DNA from: Wenjunlia vitaminophila DSM 41686
Lineage (GTDB): Bacteria; Actinomycetota; Actinomycetes; Streptomycetales; Streptomycetaceae
Direction of reading: 5' to 3'
Length of the DNA: 64,000 nt
Assembly (NCBI RefSeq): GCF_000380165.1
Contig: NZ_KB904650.1
Location: 1-64,000 of the forward strand
Part shown: positions 8,352 to 17,091 of the stretch, piece after piece
Numbering within the stretch: position 1 is the first letter of the stretch
Layout: every line of letters starts with the position of its first letter
The notes under the pieces: model-generated
Told to the model about the DNA's origin: nothing
Seen by the model: only the letters and a program-made list of their open reading frames with translations
Databases searched by the model: none
Position numbers and translations under genes: made by a program

Positions 8352-8819
8352 TCAGATCCGCACCTGGACGACGCCTGCCGCCTTGTCGTGGGCGCCGCGG
8401 CTGTCCCGGTCCCAGATGACCGCGGGGATGACCAGGACCAGCAGCAGGCTGCGCAGCGCCGCCTGGAGCGGCCCGAGGGGGCCCTCCTTCACCCGGACCA
8501 GGCGCAGGCCGAGCAGGCGCTTGCCCGGCGTGGTGCCGACGGTGCCGAGGAACGCCGTGCTCATCGCCCAGAACACCACGCTGGCCCAGACGTTGGCGAC
8601 CTGCATGTCGTCCCGCGAGATCAGCCCGTAGGCGATCAGCGCGCACAGCCCCCAGTCCACGAAGAGCGCGGCCAGGCGCCGTCCCACGGGGGCCACCGAC
8701 CCCGGACCGGACTCCGGCAGCCCCAGCCGCTCGCCGCGGTAGCCGAAGTCCACACCCATGTCCTCGGCCGCGGCCCGGGGACCGGAGAGCCACGATCCCA
8801 TCGCTCGTCTGGTGTCCAT
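8352..8819 (-). CDS. RDD family membrane protein
   Basis: A 155-residue protein with RDD-domain features: an N-terminal PVGRRLAALFVDWGLCALIAYGLI span (containing the R...D core), VVFWAMSTAFLGTVGTTPGKRLLGLRLV, and a third span in LRSLLLVLVIPAVIW. The family has two to three membrane helices and a suspected transport or ion-handling role, unproven here. The start at 8819 follows TACCGT (8826-8831) by six bases without a good ribosome-binding site, so the mRNA may be leaderless. It is divergent from glnA and so shares the intergenic region with the GlnR box. Confidence 0.85.
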   Translation of the reverse strand: MDTRRAMGSWLSGPRAAAEDMGVDFGYRGERLGLPESGPGSVAPVGRRLAALFVDWGLCALIAYGLISRDDMQVANVWASVVFWAMSTAFLGTVGTTPGKRLLGLRLVRVKEGPLGPLQAALRSLLLVLVIPAVIWDRDSRGAHDKAAGVVQVRI

Positions 8820-8867
8820 ATCCCCACGGTAACGTGCACCCATAAGTGGGATACGCCACAGGGCTGG

Positions 8868-8905
8868 TTAACGTGGGTGAAACATCTGGGTCACGCTCGA
8901 GAAAT
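8868..8905 (+). promoter_or_regulatory. GlnR box upstream of glnA
   Basis: Four five-base half-sites with exact six-base spacers: TTAAC (8868-8872), GAAAC (8879-8883), GTCAC (8890-8894) and GAAAT (8901-8905). This matches the gTnAC-n6-GaAAc-n6-gTnAC-n6-GaAAc pattern described for the OmpR-type nitrogen regulator GlnR in Streptomyces and other actinobacteria. It lies about 115-150 bases upstream of the glnA start. Confidence 0.85.
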
Positions 8906-9020
8906 GGGGAATGCCTAGGGTCGGCATCGTGCCGGGCCGCGTTCCGTGACCTTCGTCGGAGAGCAGGGACGGCCCACAGGTCGTGATCGGACCCCGCGTG
9001 CCGGGGCGAGGAGGATGTGG

Positions 9021-10430
9021 ATGTTCCAGAATGCCGCCGAGGTGACGAAGTTCATCTCCGACGAGAACGTCAAGTTCGTGGATGTGCGGTTCTGCGACCT
9101 GCCTGGCATCATGCAGCACTTCACCATCCCGGCCCAGACCTTCGACCCCGCCGAGACCCTGATGTTCGACGGCTCGTCGATCCGCGGGTTCCAGGCCATC
9201 CACGAGTCCGACATGGGGCTCGTACCCGACCTGAGCACCGCGCGGGTGGACCCGTTCCGCACGGACAAGACCCTCAACATCAACTTCTTCATCCACGACC
9301 CGCTCACCGGCGAGCAGTACAGCCGTGACCCGCGGAACGTCGCGAAGAAGGCGGAGGCGTACCTCAGCGGCTCCGGGATCGCCGACACCGCGTTCTTCGG
9401 TCCCGAGGCCGAGTTCTACGTCTTCGACAGCGTCCGTTTCTCCACCAGCGCGAACGAGTCGTTCTACCACATCGACTCCGAGGCCGGCGCGTGGAACACC
9501 GGCGCGCGGGAGGACAACCGCGGCTACAAGGTCCGTTACAAGGGTGGCTACTTCCCGGCCCCGCCGGTCGACCACTTCGCCGACCTGCGCGCGGAGATGT
9601 CCCTGGAGCTCGAGCGGTCCGGGCTGAAGGTCGAGCGGCAGCACCACGAGGTGGGCACCGCCGGACAGGCCGAGATCAACTACCGGTTCAACACCCTGCT
9701 GGCCGCCGCCGACGACCTGATGCTCTTCAAGTACATCATCAAGAACGTCGCCTGGCGGAACGGGAAGACCGCGACCTTCATGCCGAAGCCGATCTTCGGT
9801 GACAACGGCTCCGGCATGCACGTCCACCAGTCGCTGTGGACCGACGGCACCCCGCTGTTCTACGACGAGCAGGGCTACGCCGGCCTGTCCGACACCGCTC
9901 GCTACTACATCGGCGGTCTGCTGCGGCACGCCCCCTCGCTGCTGGCCTTCACCAACCCGACGGTGAACAGCTACCACCGCCTGGTGCCGGGCTTCGAGGC
10001 CCCGGTGAACCTGGTCTACTCGCAGCGCAACCGCTCGGCGGCCATCCGCATCCCGATCACCGGCGCCAACCCCAAGGCCAAGCGCATCGAGTTCCGGGCC
10101 CCGGACCCGTCGTCCAACCCGTACCTCGCCTTCTCCGCGCTGCTGATGGCCGGCCTCGACGGCATCAAGAACAAGATCGAGCCCGCCGAGCCGGTGGACA
10201 AGGACCTCTACGAGCTCCCGCCCGAGGAGCACGCCAACGTCCCCCGCGTGCCGGCCTCCCTCCCGGCCGTCCTCGACGCCCTCGAGGCCGACCACGAGTA
10301 CCTGCTCGAGGGCGGGGTCTTCACCCAGGACCTCATTGAGACCTGGATCGAGTTCAAGCGGACCAACGAGGTGCTCCCCGTCCAGCTCCGCCCGCACCCG
10401 CACGAGTTCGAGATGTACTTCGACCTCTAG
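9021..10430 (+). CDS. glnA: Type I glutamine synthetase GlnA1
   Basis: Cytosolic dodecameric enzyme making glutamine from glutamate, ammonium and ATP, the main ammonium-assimilating step. Type I-beta signatures are visible: [10 protein letters not shown] (about residues 51-60), the metal-site [23 protein letters not shown], the NRSAAIRIP segment, and Tyr397 within [10 protein letters not shown], the residue adenylylated by GlnE in E. coli numbering. ATG 9021 is chosen over ATG 9015 because GAGGAGG (9008-9014) then has a proper spacer. The resulting 469 residues equals the length of Streptomyces GlnI. Expression is expected to be activated by GlnR under nitrogen limitation, given the box upstream. 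Confidence 0.98.
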   Translation: MFQNAAEVTKFISDENVKFVDVRFCDLPGIMQHFTIPAQTFDPAETLMFDGSSIRGFQAIHESDMGLVPDLSTARVDPFRTDKTLNINFFIHDPLTGEQYSRDPRNVAKKAEAYLSGSGIADTAFFGPEAEFYVFDSVRFSTSANESFYHIDSEAGAWNTGAREDNRGYKVRYKGGYFPAPPVDHFADLRAEMSLELERSGLKVERQHHEVGTAGQAEINYRFNTLLAAADDLMLFKYIIKNVAWRNGKTATFMPKPIFGDNGSGMHVHQSLWTDGTPLFYDEQGYAGLSDTARYYIGGLLRHAPSLLAFTNPTVNSYHRLVPGFEAPVNLVYSQRNRSAAIRIPITGANPKAKRIEFRAPDPSSNPYLAFSALLMAGLDGIKNKIEPAEPVDKDLYELPPEEHANVPRVPASLPAVLDALEADHEYLLEGGVFTQDLIETWIEFKRTNEVLPVQLRPHPHEFEMYFDL

Positions 10431-10500
10431 GAGTTCGGGGTCCGACGGCCGGGGACGCGGGAGACCGTCCGTGACCGGCGGGACCCGACGAGAAGGTCAG

Positions 10501-10549
10501 GAACGGCGCTGTGGGCCGCCACCCGTGCGGGTGGCGGCCCACGCCGTTC
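10501..10549 (+). terminator. Strong terminator of glnA
   Basis: GTGGGCCGCCACCCG (10511-10525) pairs perfectly with CGGGTGGCGGCCCAC (10528-10542) around a 2-base loop. An outer stem GAACGGC/GCCGTTC (10501-10507 and 10543-10549) extends it. There is no T-run, as usual for actinobacterial intrinsic terminators. Confidence 0.85.
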
Positions 10550-10651
10550 GCCGACCCGGCGGTGCTCCCGTCGCCGCGGGCGCGTCGCCACCCCGGACGG
10601 CAGGTGGGCGGCACGGCGGGAGACCGGCGCACCGGCAGGGCGTCGCTCTGC

Positions 10652-10837
10652 CTACTTCTTCCGCTTCCTGCCGCTGCCGCTCGTCTTCTTGCCGGCGGCC
10701 TGCTTCCGCTTGGCCACGGCGTAGGACGACCACTCCCCCTGGTGCGCGCTACAGCGCGAGGTCCCCTTCATCGCCAGTCGCTGGCAGCGGCCACCTGCCT
10801 TGGTCCAAGCACCGCACTTCGACTGCGTGCCCGCCAT
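10652..10837 (-). CDS. Small Cys/His-containing basic protein
   Basis: A 61-residue protein starting MAGTQSKCGAW, with Cys8, Cys18, Cys29 and His32 spaced like a small zinc-binding site, followed by a Lys/Arg-rich tail (KRKQAAGKKT ... RKRKK) that could bind nucleic acid. AGGGAGG lies just upstream of the ATG. It resembles short actinobacterial proteins of the DUF5763 kind, though I am not certain of the family. It is convergent with glnA and separated from it by the strong terminator. Confidence 0.65.
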   Translation of the reverse strand: MAGTQSKCGAWTKAGGRCQRLAMKGTSRCSAHQGEWSSYAVAKRKQAAGKKTSGSGRKRKK

Positions 10838-11008
10838 GACGTTCCTCCCTCGTACCGTCTGGTGGTCGTGTGTGACAGCACCCCACGTTGCACGCACACG
10901 AGGGGTGGGCAGAAGGCGCGGAGGGTGGTGCTTGGAGCACCGGGGAGCGCACGGGTCACCGGGGCGGCCCCGGGCACCGGGCGCGGGCCCGGGGCCGGGG
11001 CCGCGGGC

Positions 11009-11995
11009 TCAGGAGGACTGGGCCTGGTTGTACAGGTTCTGCGCGTCGTTGCCGAAGTAGGGGCCGAACATCATGCCGGGCAGGAACGTGTAGCCGAAGC
11101 TGTTCACCGAGGACTGCAGGCCGGTGCCGGTGGCCTCGTCGAACCTCTCGAACCAGGGTCCGCCGCTGGAGCCGCCGGTCATGTCGCAGTCCAGGCCGTG
11201 GTCGGTGGAGAGCAGGAAGTCCTTGATGGAGTTGCCGCTGCAGTAGGTCAGCTTCTCACCGTCGTACGGGTCGGCCGCGGGGAAGCCGAAGGCGTACATG
11301 GCCTTGTTGTAACCGGAGTTGAACGCCAGTCCCTGGCCGCCGACGACGTCGGTGAGGCGCCTGCCGTCGAGCTGGTTGACCACGGCGGCGCCGACGTCGT
11401 AGTTGATGTCCTCGCTGGCCACCCACTGGGGCGTGCTCATGGTCTTGGCCGCGGTCCACCTGCCGTAGGGGGCCTGGCCGTCGTGGTAGTTGGGCACGAA
11501 GACCCAGTTGGTGTGCCAGCTCCCCTGGTACTTCACGCAGTGGCCCGCGGTGATCACGGTGCTGCCGTTGGTGCTGGTGACGGCGTTGCCGGAGCAGGAG
11601 GCCGTGCGGCCGTCGAAGGTGAAGAACACCCGGCCCGAGGTGGTGACGACCTTGCCGCCGCCGGTCCAGGGCCCGCCGCCCTGCGGGAACGCCTGGGTGC
11701 CGACGTCGCCGGAGGTGGCGGGGACGGTGTGCGGCGTGCCGCGGGTCACGTCGGTCGGGCTGACCCTCTCGGACACGTCGAGCAGGTCCAGCGGCGTGGC
11801 CTGCCGCATCCGCTCGGCCGTCCAGAACGAACTGACCTCCTCCTGCGCCGCCTGGGACTGCGCCGCTCCGTGGACGGTCGCGGTGTCGGCGGCGGGCGCC
11901 GGGCTCGCCCCGGCCGGCCCCGCCAGGGCCCCGGCGGCCACCAGGGCGCCTATCGCGGCCGCGGCCCGCAGGGTGGTGCGGGGGGTGTTGGTCAT
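11009..11995 (-). CDS. Secreted trypsin-like serine protease
   Basis: A 328-residue secreted protein with a Sec signal (RTTLRAAAAIGALVAAGALAGPAGA, about residues 6-30), a pro-region, then a chymotrypsin-fold domain. The catalytic triad can be read as His152 in ITAGHC, Asp in DINYDVGAAVV (about 195) and Ser in GGSSGGPW (about 280). GAAGGAG precedes the ATG by about seven bases. It resembles extracellular glutamyl-endopeptidase/V8-like proteases of actinomycetes, and is likely extracellular protein turnover. No inhibitor gene is adjacent. Confidence 0.88.
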   Translation of the reverse strand: MTNTPRTTLRAAAAIGALVAAGALAGPAGASPAPAADTATVHGAAQSQAAQEEVSSFWTAERMRQATPLDLLDVSERVSPTDVTRGTPHTVPATSGDVGTQAFPQGGGPWTGGGKVVTTSGRVFFTFDGRTASCSGNAVTSTNGSTVITAGHCVKYQGSWHTNWVFVPNYHDGQAPYGRWTAAKTMSTPQWVASEDINYDVGAAVVNQLDGRRLTDVVGGQGLAFNSGYNKAMYAFGFPAADPYDGEKLTYCSGNSIKDFLLSTDHGLDCDMTGGSSGGPWFERFDEATGTGLQSSVNSFGYTFLPGMMFGPYFGNDAQNLYNQAQSS

Positions 11996-12452
11996 GTGTA
12001 CTCCTTCGGTTGCCGCGCGGTGGGCACGCGGACTGGGGACGGGACCGGACGGCGGACTGGTCCGTCCGGCCGGATCACGGAGCGAGAGCCACATGCGATG
12101 GAACAGTAGCCTGGCGTGCGCATGACAATCTTCGGCAAGGGACCAGCTCGCCGGAGCGGATGCGGACGCGGGAACGCGGAGCACCAACACCGCCTGCCGC
12201 CGAGCGCACAACGCCCTACACGGAGTCGCCACTGCTCATCCGAAGCTTCCCCGTGCTCCTACCGGGTGCGGTGCCACGGCTTTCCACAGTGCTGATTGGT
12301 GCTGTTGTCTCCCAGTAGTGAGTTTGTGCCCTCCCCCACAACCCGTCAAGAGCCCGAGGGAACAGCCGGTTCCCCGTCGCGGGGGCACCCGGGGCGGGCG
12401 CGCTTCCGGCTCACGGCGGGGGCGCTGACCCACGGGTCGTGGGGCGAGGAGG
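11996..12452. other. Intergenic region without recognisable gene
   Basis: This 457-base stretch holds the protease promoter side and the end of the GNAT gene. A short CCCAC-gggtc-GTGGG hairpin (12429-12443) lies 10 bases after the GNAT stop and may act as a weak terminator. A less GC-rich patch (about 12285-12335) could contain the protease promoter, but no clear hexamers are seen. Confidence 0.4.
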
Positions 12453-12914
12453 TCACAGGGACCGGGTCATGAAGACGCTGTGCGGGTCCGGGCGGTAGTC
12501 GGCGAAGGGCTCGCAGTACTCGAAGCCGAACTTGCCGTACAGCGCGCGGGCCGGGGCGAAGAAGTCGGCCGATCCGGTTTCCAGACTGAGCCGTCCGAGG
12601 CCCGTCCGCCGCGCTTCGGCGATGATGTGCGCCAGCAGGGCCGAGGCGACGCCGCTCCGCCGGTGCCGCTCCGCGACGCGCATCGACTTCAGCTCCGCGT
12701 GCCCGGAACCCAGCAGCTTCAGCGCCCCGCAGCCGACCACCGCGTCGTCCTCGCCGTCGAGGACCGACCAGAACGTCACCTCGGGCCCGCGCAGGCCGTC
12801 GAGGTCCAGGGCGTGCACACTGTCCGGTGGCGAGATGACTCGCATGTTCGCCACGTGCTCCGAAAGGAACTCCGCGATCCGCGGACCGGACAGGTCATCG
12901 ACCGCGATCCTCAT
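12453..12914 (-). CDS. GNAT family N-acetyltransferase
   Basis: A 153-residue GCN5-related acetyltransferase. The acetyl-CoA binding signature is visible as LKSMRVAERHRRSGVASALL (R/Q-x-x-G-x-G/A type), followed by LSLETGSADFFAPARALYGKFGFEYCEPFADY, the C-terminal fold of YjgM/ElaA-like members. The start at 12914 follows GGGAGG by about eight bases. The acceptor substrate is unknown. Upstream it faces the AraC regulator across a 396-base divergent region. Confidence 0.85.
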   Translation of the reverse strand: MRIAVDDLSGPRIAEFLSEHVANMRVISPPDSVHALDLDGLRGPEVTFWSVLDGEDDAVVGCGALKLLGSGHAELKSMRVAERHRRSGVASALLAHIIAEARRTGLGRLSLETGSADFFAPARALYGKFGFEYCEPFADYRPDPHSVFMTRSL

Positions 12915-13310
12915 TCCCGCCACCTCCCGACACGTCTCACCGGACCCGGAAGGCAGCATGTCACGCGGGGTCCACGGTGGCGTTTCGGCCGTGGGTCCGG
13001 TTGGTGACATCCCGGTTACCCGGCCGCCGCGGTGCCGCGGTGGGTGTGGAGGCGATGGTTCCGCTGCCCGCGGGCCGGCCGGGACGGCGTCCGTGCACTC
13101 CCCCGTAGGTGCAGGGTCGCCGTCCGACCGGGGTTCGCCGCGGGCGTCGGCCGCCGCGGGAAGCGCGACGGGCAGCACCGCTTCGACAACGGGTCCAAAA
13201 GTGGTGCCACGACCCCCGACGGTGGGGAACGCTACTCACGGGGCCGCCGGCCAGCTACTCGCCCAGCGCGGTGCCCGGCCAGAAAACGCGGTCTCCTGTG
13301 AGGACGTCAC
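12915..13310. other. Divergent promoter region, GNAT and AraC regulator
   Basis: This 396-base region carries no supported gene. GC-rich, with no strong inverted repeat found. A less GC-rich patch around 13185-13205 is a possible promoter position for the AraC gene. Confidence 0.35.
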
Positions 13311-14297
13311 ATGTCGGAACAGCTCGCTGCACGGCGGGGATTGCGGACCCTCGTGGACAGCCACGACCTGGACGAGACGCGGGAGATCATCAGCGGCGCC
13401 TACAGTCCGTACGAGCTGAGCTGTCTGCGCCGGCCGCAGGACTTCTCCGCCTGGTACGCCGAGGGCGGGTTCCCCGGGATCACCGTCTCCGGGCTGGCGT
13501 ACGGCGCGGAGACGCTGGTCGCTCCGGAGCCGCTCACCTCGTACCTGCTGGTCTGCGAGGTCACCGCGGGCCGGGTCAGGGTGATGTCGCCCAACCGCGA
13601 GGAGCGCGACGTGGCAGCGGGCAGCCTGTACGTCCTGGACCCGCACCGTTCCTTCCGGGTGCACTGGCAGCCCGGCGCCCGGATGACCACCATCCGGATG
13701 TCCAGGGAACTGGTCGAGCGGGCCGCGGCCGACTCGCTCGGCCTCGACCAGCCGGTGCGGACCAGGTTCACCCTCCAACCGGCCGTCTCCGCGGCGGCCG
13801 CGCGGTCCTGGGCGCGGATCTCCGCGACGCTGCGGCAGGAGGTGCTGGAGGGCGGGGCGGCGACCAGCAGCCCGCTGGTGGCGGCGGCCCTGTCACAGAC
13901 CGCGGCGGCCACCCTGGTCGCCACCCACCAGATCACCACCGACGGGGTCGCGGTGCGACGCGACGGGGTGGTGGGGCACGCCGCGGTGCGCCGGGCCGCG
14001 GCCTACCTGGAGGACAACGCCCACCAGCCGGTCACCGTGCACGAGGTGGCCGCGGCGGCGCGGTTGAGCACCCGGGCGTTGCAGGAGGCGTTCCGCCGCC
14101 ACCTGGGCACCACTCCCCTGGGCTACCTGCGAGAGGTGCGGCTCGCGCGCGCCCACGACGAGCTCAAGGACGGCGGCGCTCCCGGGTTGACGGTGACCCA
14201 GGTCGCCTACCGATGGGGGTTCTCCAACCTGGGGCGGTTCTCGGCCCTGTACCGGGAGCGGTACGGCCAGCCCCCGTCGCACACCCTGCGGGGGTGA
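13311..14297 (+). CDS. AraC family transcriptional regulator
   Basis: A 328-residue regulator. The N-terminal ~190 residues form a sensory half of the AraC-binding-like (cupin) type, with GPGITVSGLAYG-like and SLYVLDPHRSFRVHW segments. The C-terminal ~100 residues carry the double helix-turn-helix: VHEVAAAARLSTRALQEAFRRH and the family signature VAYRWGFSNLGRFSALYRERYGQPPS. GAGGA lies upstream of ATG 13311. It is convergent with the sugar-acid kinase with only four bases between stops. Its effector and targets are unknown. Confidence 0.88.
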   Translation: MSEQLAARRGLRTLVDSHDLDETREIISGAYSPYELSCLRRPQDFSAWYAEGGFPGITVSGLAYGAETLVAPEPLTSYLLVCEVTAGRVRVMSPNREERDVAAGSLYVLDPHRSFRVHWQPGARMTTIRMSRELVERAAADSLGLDQPVRTRFTLQPAVSAAAARSWARISATLRQEVLEGGAATSSPLVAAALSQTAAATLVATHQITTDGVAVRRDGVVGHAAVRRAAAYLEDNAHQPVTVHEVAAAARLSTRALQEAFRRHLGTTPLGYLREVRLARAHDELKDGGAPGLTVTQVAYRWGFSNLGRFSALYRERYGQPPSHTLRG

Positions 14298-14301
14298 CGG
14301 G

Positions 14302-15288
14302 TCAGGGCTGCGGCGCGGTGGCCCACTCGTGGTCGGGCACGGCGAGCAGCCTGGCGAGGTCCTCGGGGGCGGGCAGGGGGCCGTGGTCCCCGGTGACGGC
14401 GAGCGCGCAGCGGGCGGTGAGGTGGCCGAGACGCAGGGCGCGGTCCGGGTCGTGGCCGCGGAGCAGCCCGGCGAGGAAGCCCGCGGCGAAGGCGTCGCCG
14501 GCGCCGACGGGTTCCACCACGGTGGCCCGCAGGGCGGGAACGACGTGGACACCGCCGTCCCCGTCGAAGGCGGTCGCCGTGCGGGCGCCGTCCTTGACGA
14601 CGAGGACGCGGGGGTGGGGAAGCAGCTCCCGCACGTCGGTGACGGTCAGCGCCCGCCCCCACAGGTCCTGGGCCTCGTCGAGACCGACCAGGGTGATGTC
14701 CGCGCGGTCGGCGAGGTCGCGGAGTTCCCCGGCGGCGGGGCGCCCGGTCCACAGCGCGGGTCGGTGGTTGACGTCGAAGCTGACGGTGCGCCGGGCGCGG
14801 AACTCCGGGTCGGTGAGCGCCCGGACGGTCAGGTCGCGGCAGGAGGCGGAGAGCGCCGGGGTGATCCCGGTGAGGTGGAGCAGGGTGGCGTCGCGGACGG
14901 AGGGGTGGTCGAGCAGGTCCGGTCCGAGGGCGGAGGCGGCGGAGCCCCGCCGGTAGTAGTGCACCCGGGTACCGTCCGGGCCGGGGTCCTTGACGAGCAG
15001 GCCGGTGGGGCGGTCGGGGTCGAGCCGGACGCCGGAGGTGTCCACGCCCGTCGCGCCCACCGCGGTCAGGACGCGGTGTCCGAACGGGTCGTCGCCGACG
15101 GCGGAGACCCAGCGGACGGGCACGCCGTGGTCCGCGAGGTACATCGCGACGTTGGACTCGGCGCCGGCGACGTCCAGTCGCAGGGCGTCGGCGTTCCGCA
15201 GGGGGCGGACGGGGTCGGGGGCGAGCGCCGCCATGGTCTCGCCGACGCAGACGACCGGGCCGGGGGCGGGGCGCCAGGGTGCGGTCAC
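14302..15288 (-). CDS. kdgK: PfkB family 2-keto-3-deoxy-sugar-acid kinase
   Basis: A 328-residue ribokinase-family enzyme expected to phosphorylate 2-keto-3-deoxygluconate or an epimer to the 6-phosphate. Signatures: AGAESNVAMYLADHG near the N-terminus, SFDVNHRPALW in the middle, and the C-terminal anion hole/catalytic PVGAGDAFAAGFLAG. The GTG start overlaps the aldolase stop as GTGA, so the two are probably translationally coupled. The neighbouring KDPG-type aldolase and FadR-type regulator support the sugar-acid substrate. The exact stereoisomer cannot be read from sequence. Confidence 0.87.
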   Translation of the reverse strand: MTAPWRPAPGPVVCVGETMAALAPDPVRPLRNADALRLDVAGAESNVAMYLADHGVPVRWVSAVGDDPFGHRVLTAVGATGVDTSGVRLDPDRPTGLLVKDPGPDGTRVHYYRRGSAASALGPDLLDHPSVRDATLLHLTGITPALSASCRDLTVRALTDPEFRARRTVSFDVNHRPALWTGRPAAGELRDLADRADITLVGLDEAQDLWGRALTVTDVRELLPHPRVLVVKDGARTATAFDGDGGVHVVPALRATVVEPVGAGDAFAAGFLAGLLRGHDPDRALRLGHLTARCALAVTGDHGPLPAPEDLARLLAVPDHEWATAPQP

Positions 15289-15926
15289 TGCCGTGCCTGC
15301 CCCGGCCGGGCGGTGACGGCGAGGAAGTCCCTGGCGCGTTGGCGGAGCGCCGCCAGGTCACCGCCGTCCGCGGCGTCGCCCACGAGGGGTGTGCCGACGC
15401 CGACGGCGGTGGCGCCCGCCGCCAGGTAGTCCCGGGCGGCCTGCGCGTCCACCCCGCCGACGGGGACGAACAGCGTGCGCGGGAACGGGCCCCGCAGCGC
15501 CCGCAGGTATGCGACGCCGCCGGCCTGCGCGGCCGGGAAGAGCTTCATCGCGGTGACGCCGAGGCGCCCCGCGGCGACGATCTCGGTGGGGGTCATCACC
15601 CCGCCGAGTACCGGCATGCCCAGGTCCAGGGCCGCGGTGACGCCCTCGCCGAGGGCCGGGGTGACCGCGAAGTCGGCGCCGGCCCGGTGGGCGGCGCGGG
15701 CGTCCTGGGCGGTGAGCACGGTGCCGGCGCCCAGGGGCCGTTGGGGGCCGAGGGCGGCCCTGGCCCGGGCGATGACGTCCAGGGCGTCGTGTCCGGTGAG
15801 GGAGACCTCGATCAGTTCGATGCCTTCCTCGGCCAGGGTCAGCACGGTCCGCAGTGCCGCGTCGGCGTCCGTGCCGCGCACGATGGCGACCAGTCGGTGG
15901 GCGGTCAGGGCTGCGGGCAGGTCCAC
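15285..15926 (-). CDS. eda: KDPG/KDPGal-type bifunctional aldolase
   Basis: A 213-residue class I aldolase of the Entner-Doudoroff type that would split 2-keto-3-deoxy-6-phospho-sugar acids into pyruvate and glyceraldehyde 3-phosphate. LVAIVRGTDAD, GIELIEVSLTGHDA (catalytic Glu), LGAGTVLTAQDARAA and VTAMKLFPAAQAGG (Schiff-base Lys) follow the family order. GTG 15926 follows GAGGGG. It is 98 bases downstream of the FadR-type regulator and overlaps the kinase, so the three genes look like one operon. No sugar-acid dehydratase is encoded nearby. Confidence 0.9.
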   Translation of the reverse strand: MDLPAALTAHRLVAIVRGTDADAALRTVLTLAEEGIELIEVSLTGHDALDVIARARAALGPQRPLGAGTVLTAQDARAAHRAGADFAVTPALGEGVTAALDLGMPVLGGVMTPTEIVAAGRLGVTAMKLFPAAQAGGVAYLRALRGPFPRTLFVPVGGVDAQAARDYLAAGATAVGVGTPLVGDAADGGDLAALRQRARDFLAVTARPGQARQ

Positions 15927-16024
15927 TGTGGTCCCCTCGGGCGGTGGTGGGCGTGGGCGGGCCGGCGGCTGTCGGTCCCGGCACGACGGCGGGGTCAGGA
16001 CGGCAGGGGTCACGACGGCGGGGG

Positions 16025-16768
16025 TCAGGACGGCGGGGCCCCGGGGCCGGCGGCGTCGGCGGGGCCGCTGATCCGGTACAGGTCGCGCACCGACTGCTCG
16101 AGCAGGGCGCGCATCGCCTGTTCCGCGGCCGGGGGGTCACCGGCGCACACGGCGTCGAACACGGCCTGGTGGCTGGGCACCGGGTCGTCGGTGTCCGGGG
16201 CGCTGTGCACGATCCGGTCCCGGTGGGCGAGGCCCGCCTCCAGCACCAGCTCCATGCGTTGCAGCAGTTCGTTGTGGGTGGCCGCGAGCAGGGCCCGGTG
16301 GAAGGTGAGGTCGGCTTCGACGGCGCGGACGGCGCTGCCCTGCCCCTGTTCCATGGCGCCGAGCGCGGTGCGCAGCACCTCGAGGTCGTCGTCGGTGCGG
16401 CGTTCGGCGGCGAGGCGGGCGGCGGCGGGTTCGATGATGGCGCGGACCTCGGCGAGGTTGCCCAGCAGCGCCTGGTCGGCGTCGGAGCCCGCACCGCCCT
16501 CGAACCGCCAGCGCAGGACGTCGGCGTCGAGGAGGTTCCAGTCGGCGCGGGCCCGGACGAACGTGCCGCGCTTCTGCCGGGCGTCCACCATGCCCTTGGC
16601 CGCGAGGACCTTCAGCGACTCCCGCAGCGCCGTCAGGCTCACGTCCAGTTCCCGCTGGAGGGCCACCAGGTCGAGGGTGGCGCCCTCGGGGAACTCGCCG
16701 CTGAGCACGCGACGGGCGAGGTTCTCCACGGTCTGGCCGTGGACGCCGCGGCGGGCGTAGCGCGTCAT
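16025..16768 (-). CDS. FadR/GntR family regulator of the sugar-acid operon
   Basis: A 247-residue FadR-subfamily regulator. The N-terminal winged helix contains LQRELDVSLTALRESLKVLAAKGMVDARQKRGTFVRA-like sequence. The C-terminal all-helical FCD domain has LAEVRAIIEPAAARLAAERR, DLTFHRALLAATHNELL and SHQAVFDAVCAGDPPAAEQAM, supplying the metal-binding Asp and His residues. Such proteins (KdgR, DgoR, UxuR types) respond to sugar acids or their keto-deoxy derivatives. Being first gene before aldolase and kinase suggests autogenous local control. Confidence 0.88.
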   Translation of the reverse strand: MTRYARRGVHGQTVENLARRVLSGEFPEGATLDLVALQRELDVSLTALRESLKVLAAKGMVDARQKRGTFVRARADWNLLDADVLRWRFEGGAGSDADQALLGNLAEVRAIIEPAAARLAAERRTDDDLEVLRTALGAMEQGQGSAVRAVEADLTFHRALLAATHNELLQRMELVLEAGLAHRDRIVHSAPDTDDPVPSHQAVFDAVCAGDPPAAEQAMRALLEQSVRDLYRISGPADAAGPGAPPS

Positions 16769-16992
16769 CTCGCGGTGCCTTTCTCACTGCTGGATGCGGA
16801 AGCGGGGCGACGGCGCCGACCGGCGGCACGCCGTGGTCGAGTTCCAGCCGTTGTTCCCGGGGGCGGTGACCAGCGGGCGGGCGGTGTCGCGTCCGTGGCG
16901 CGCGGGTGGGTGCCCGTGGGGACGGTACCGGGCGGGCGCCGTCCTCCGGGCACGGCGCGGCGCCTCCCCCACGACTCTGACTCAGCAGGACA

Positions 16993-17023
16993 CATAAGTC
17001 AATAATAATTGATAATTAAGGGA
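16993..17023. promoter_or_regulatory. AT-rich promoter/operator patch of the sugar-acid operon
   Basis: About 30 bases of very AT-rich sequence, exceptional in this window, lie about 225 bases upstream of the FadR-type gene. They include CAAT-n4-ATTG as a small dyad and TATTAT reading toward the operon as a possible -10. A regulator operator is plausible but unproven. Confidence 0.4.
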
Positions 17024-17036
17024 AACAACGACGACG

Positions 17037-17075
17037 CCGTCCGCCCGCACCGCGAAACGCGGCGAGGGCGGACGG
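17037..17075 (-). terminator. Terminator of the Gfo/Idh/MocA gene
   Basis: CCGTCCGCCC (17037-17046) and GGGCGGACGG (17066-17075) pair perfectly, with an inner CCGCG-aaa-CGCGG stem. The structure lies 17 bases beyond the stop codon of the minus-strand dehydrogenase gene. Confidence 0.75.
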
Positions 17076-17091
17076 CGGGGGGAGCGGGAGG

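Noticed and set aside
8868-10403. 511-codon minus-strand frame opposite glnA
   Set aside because: It is the complement of the highly conserved glnA gene.
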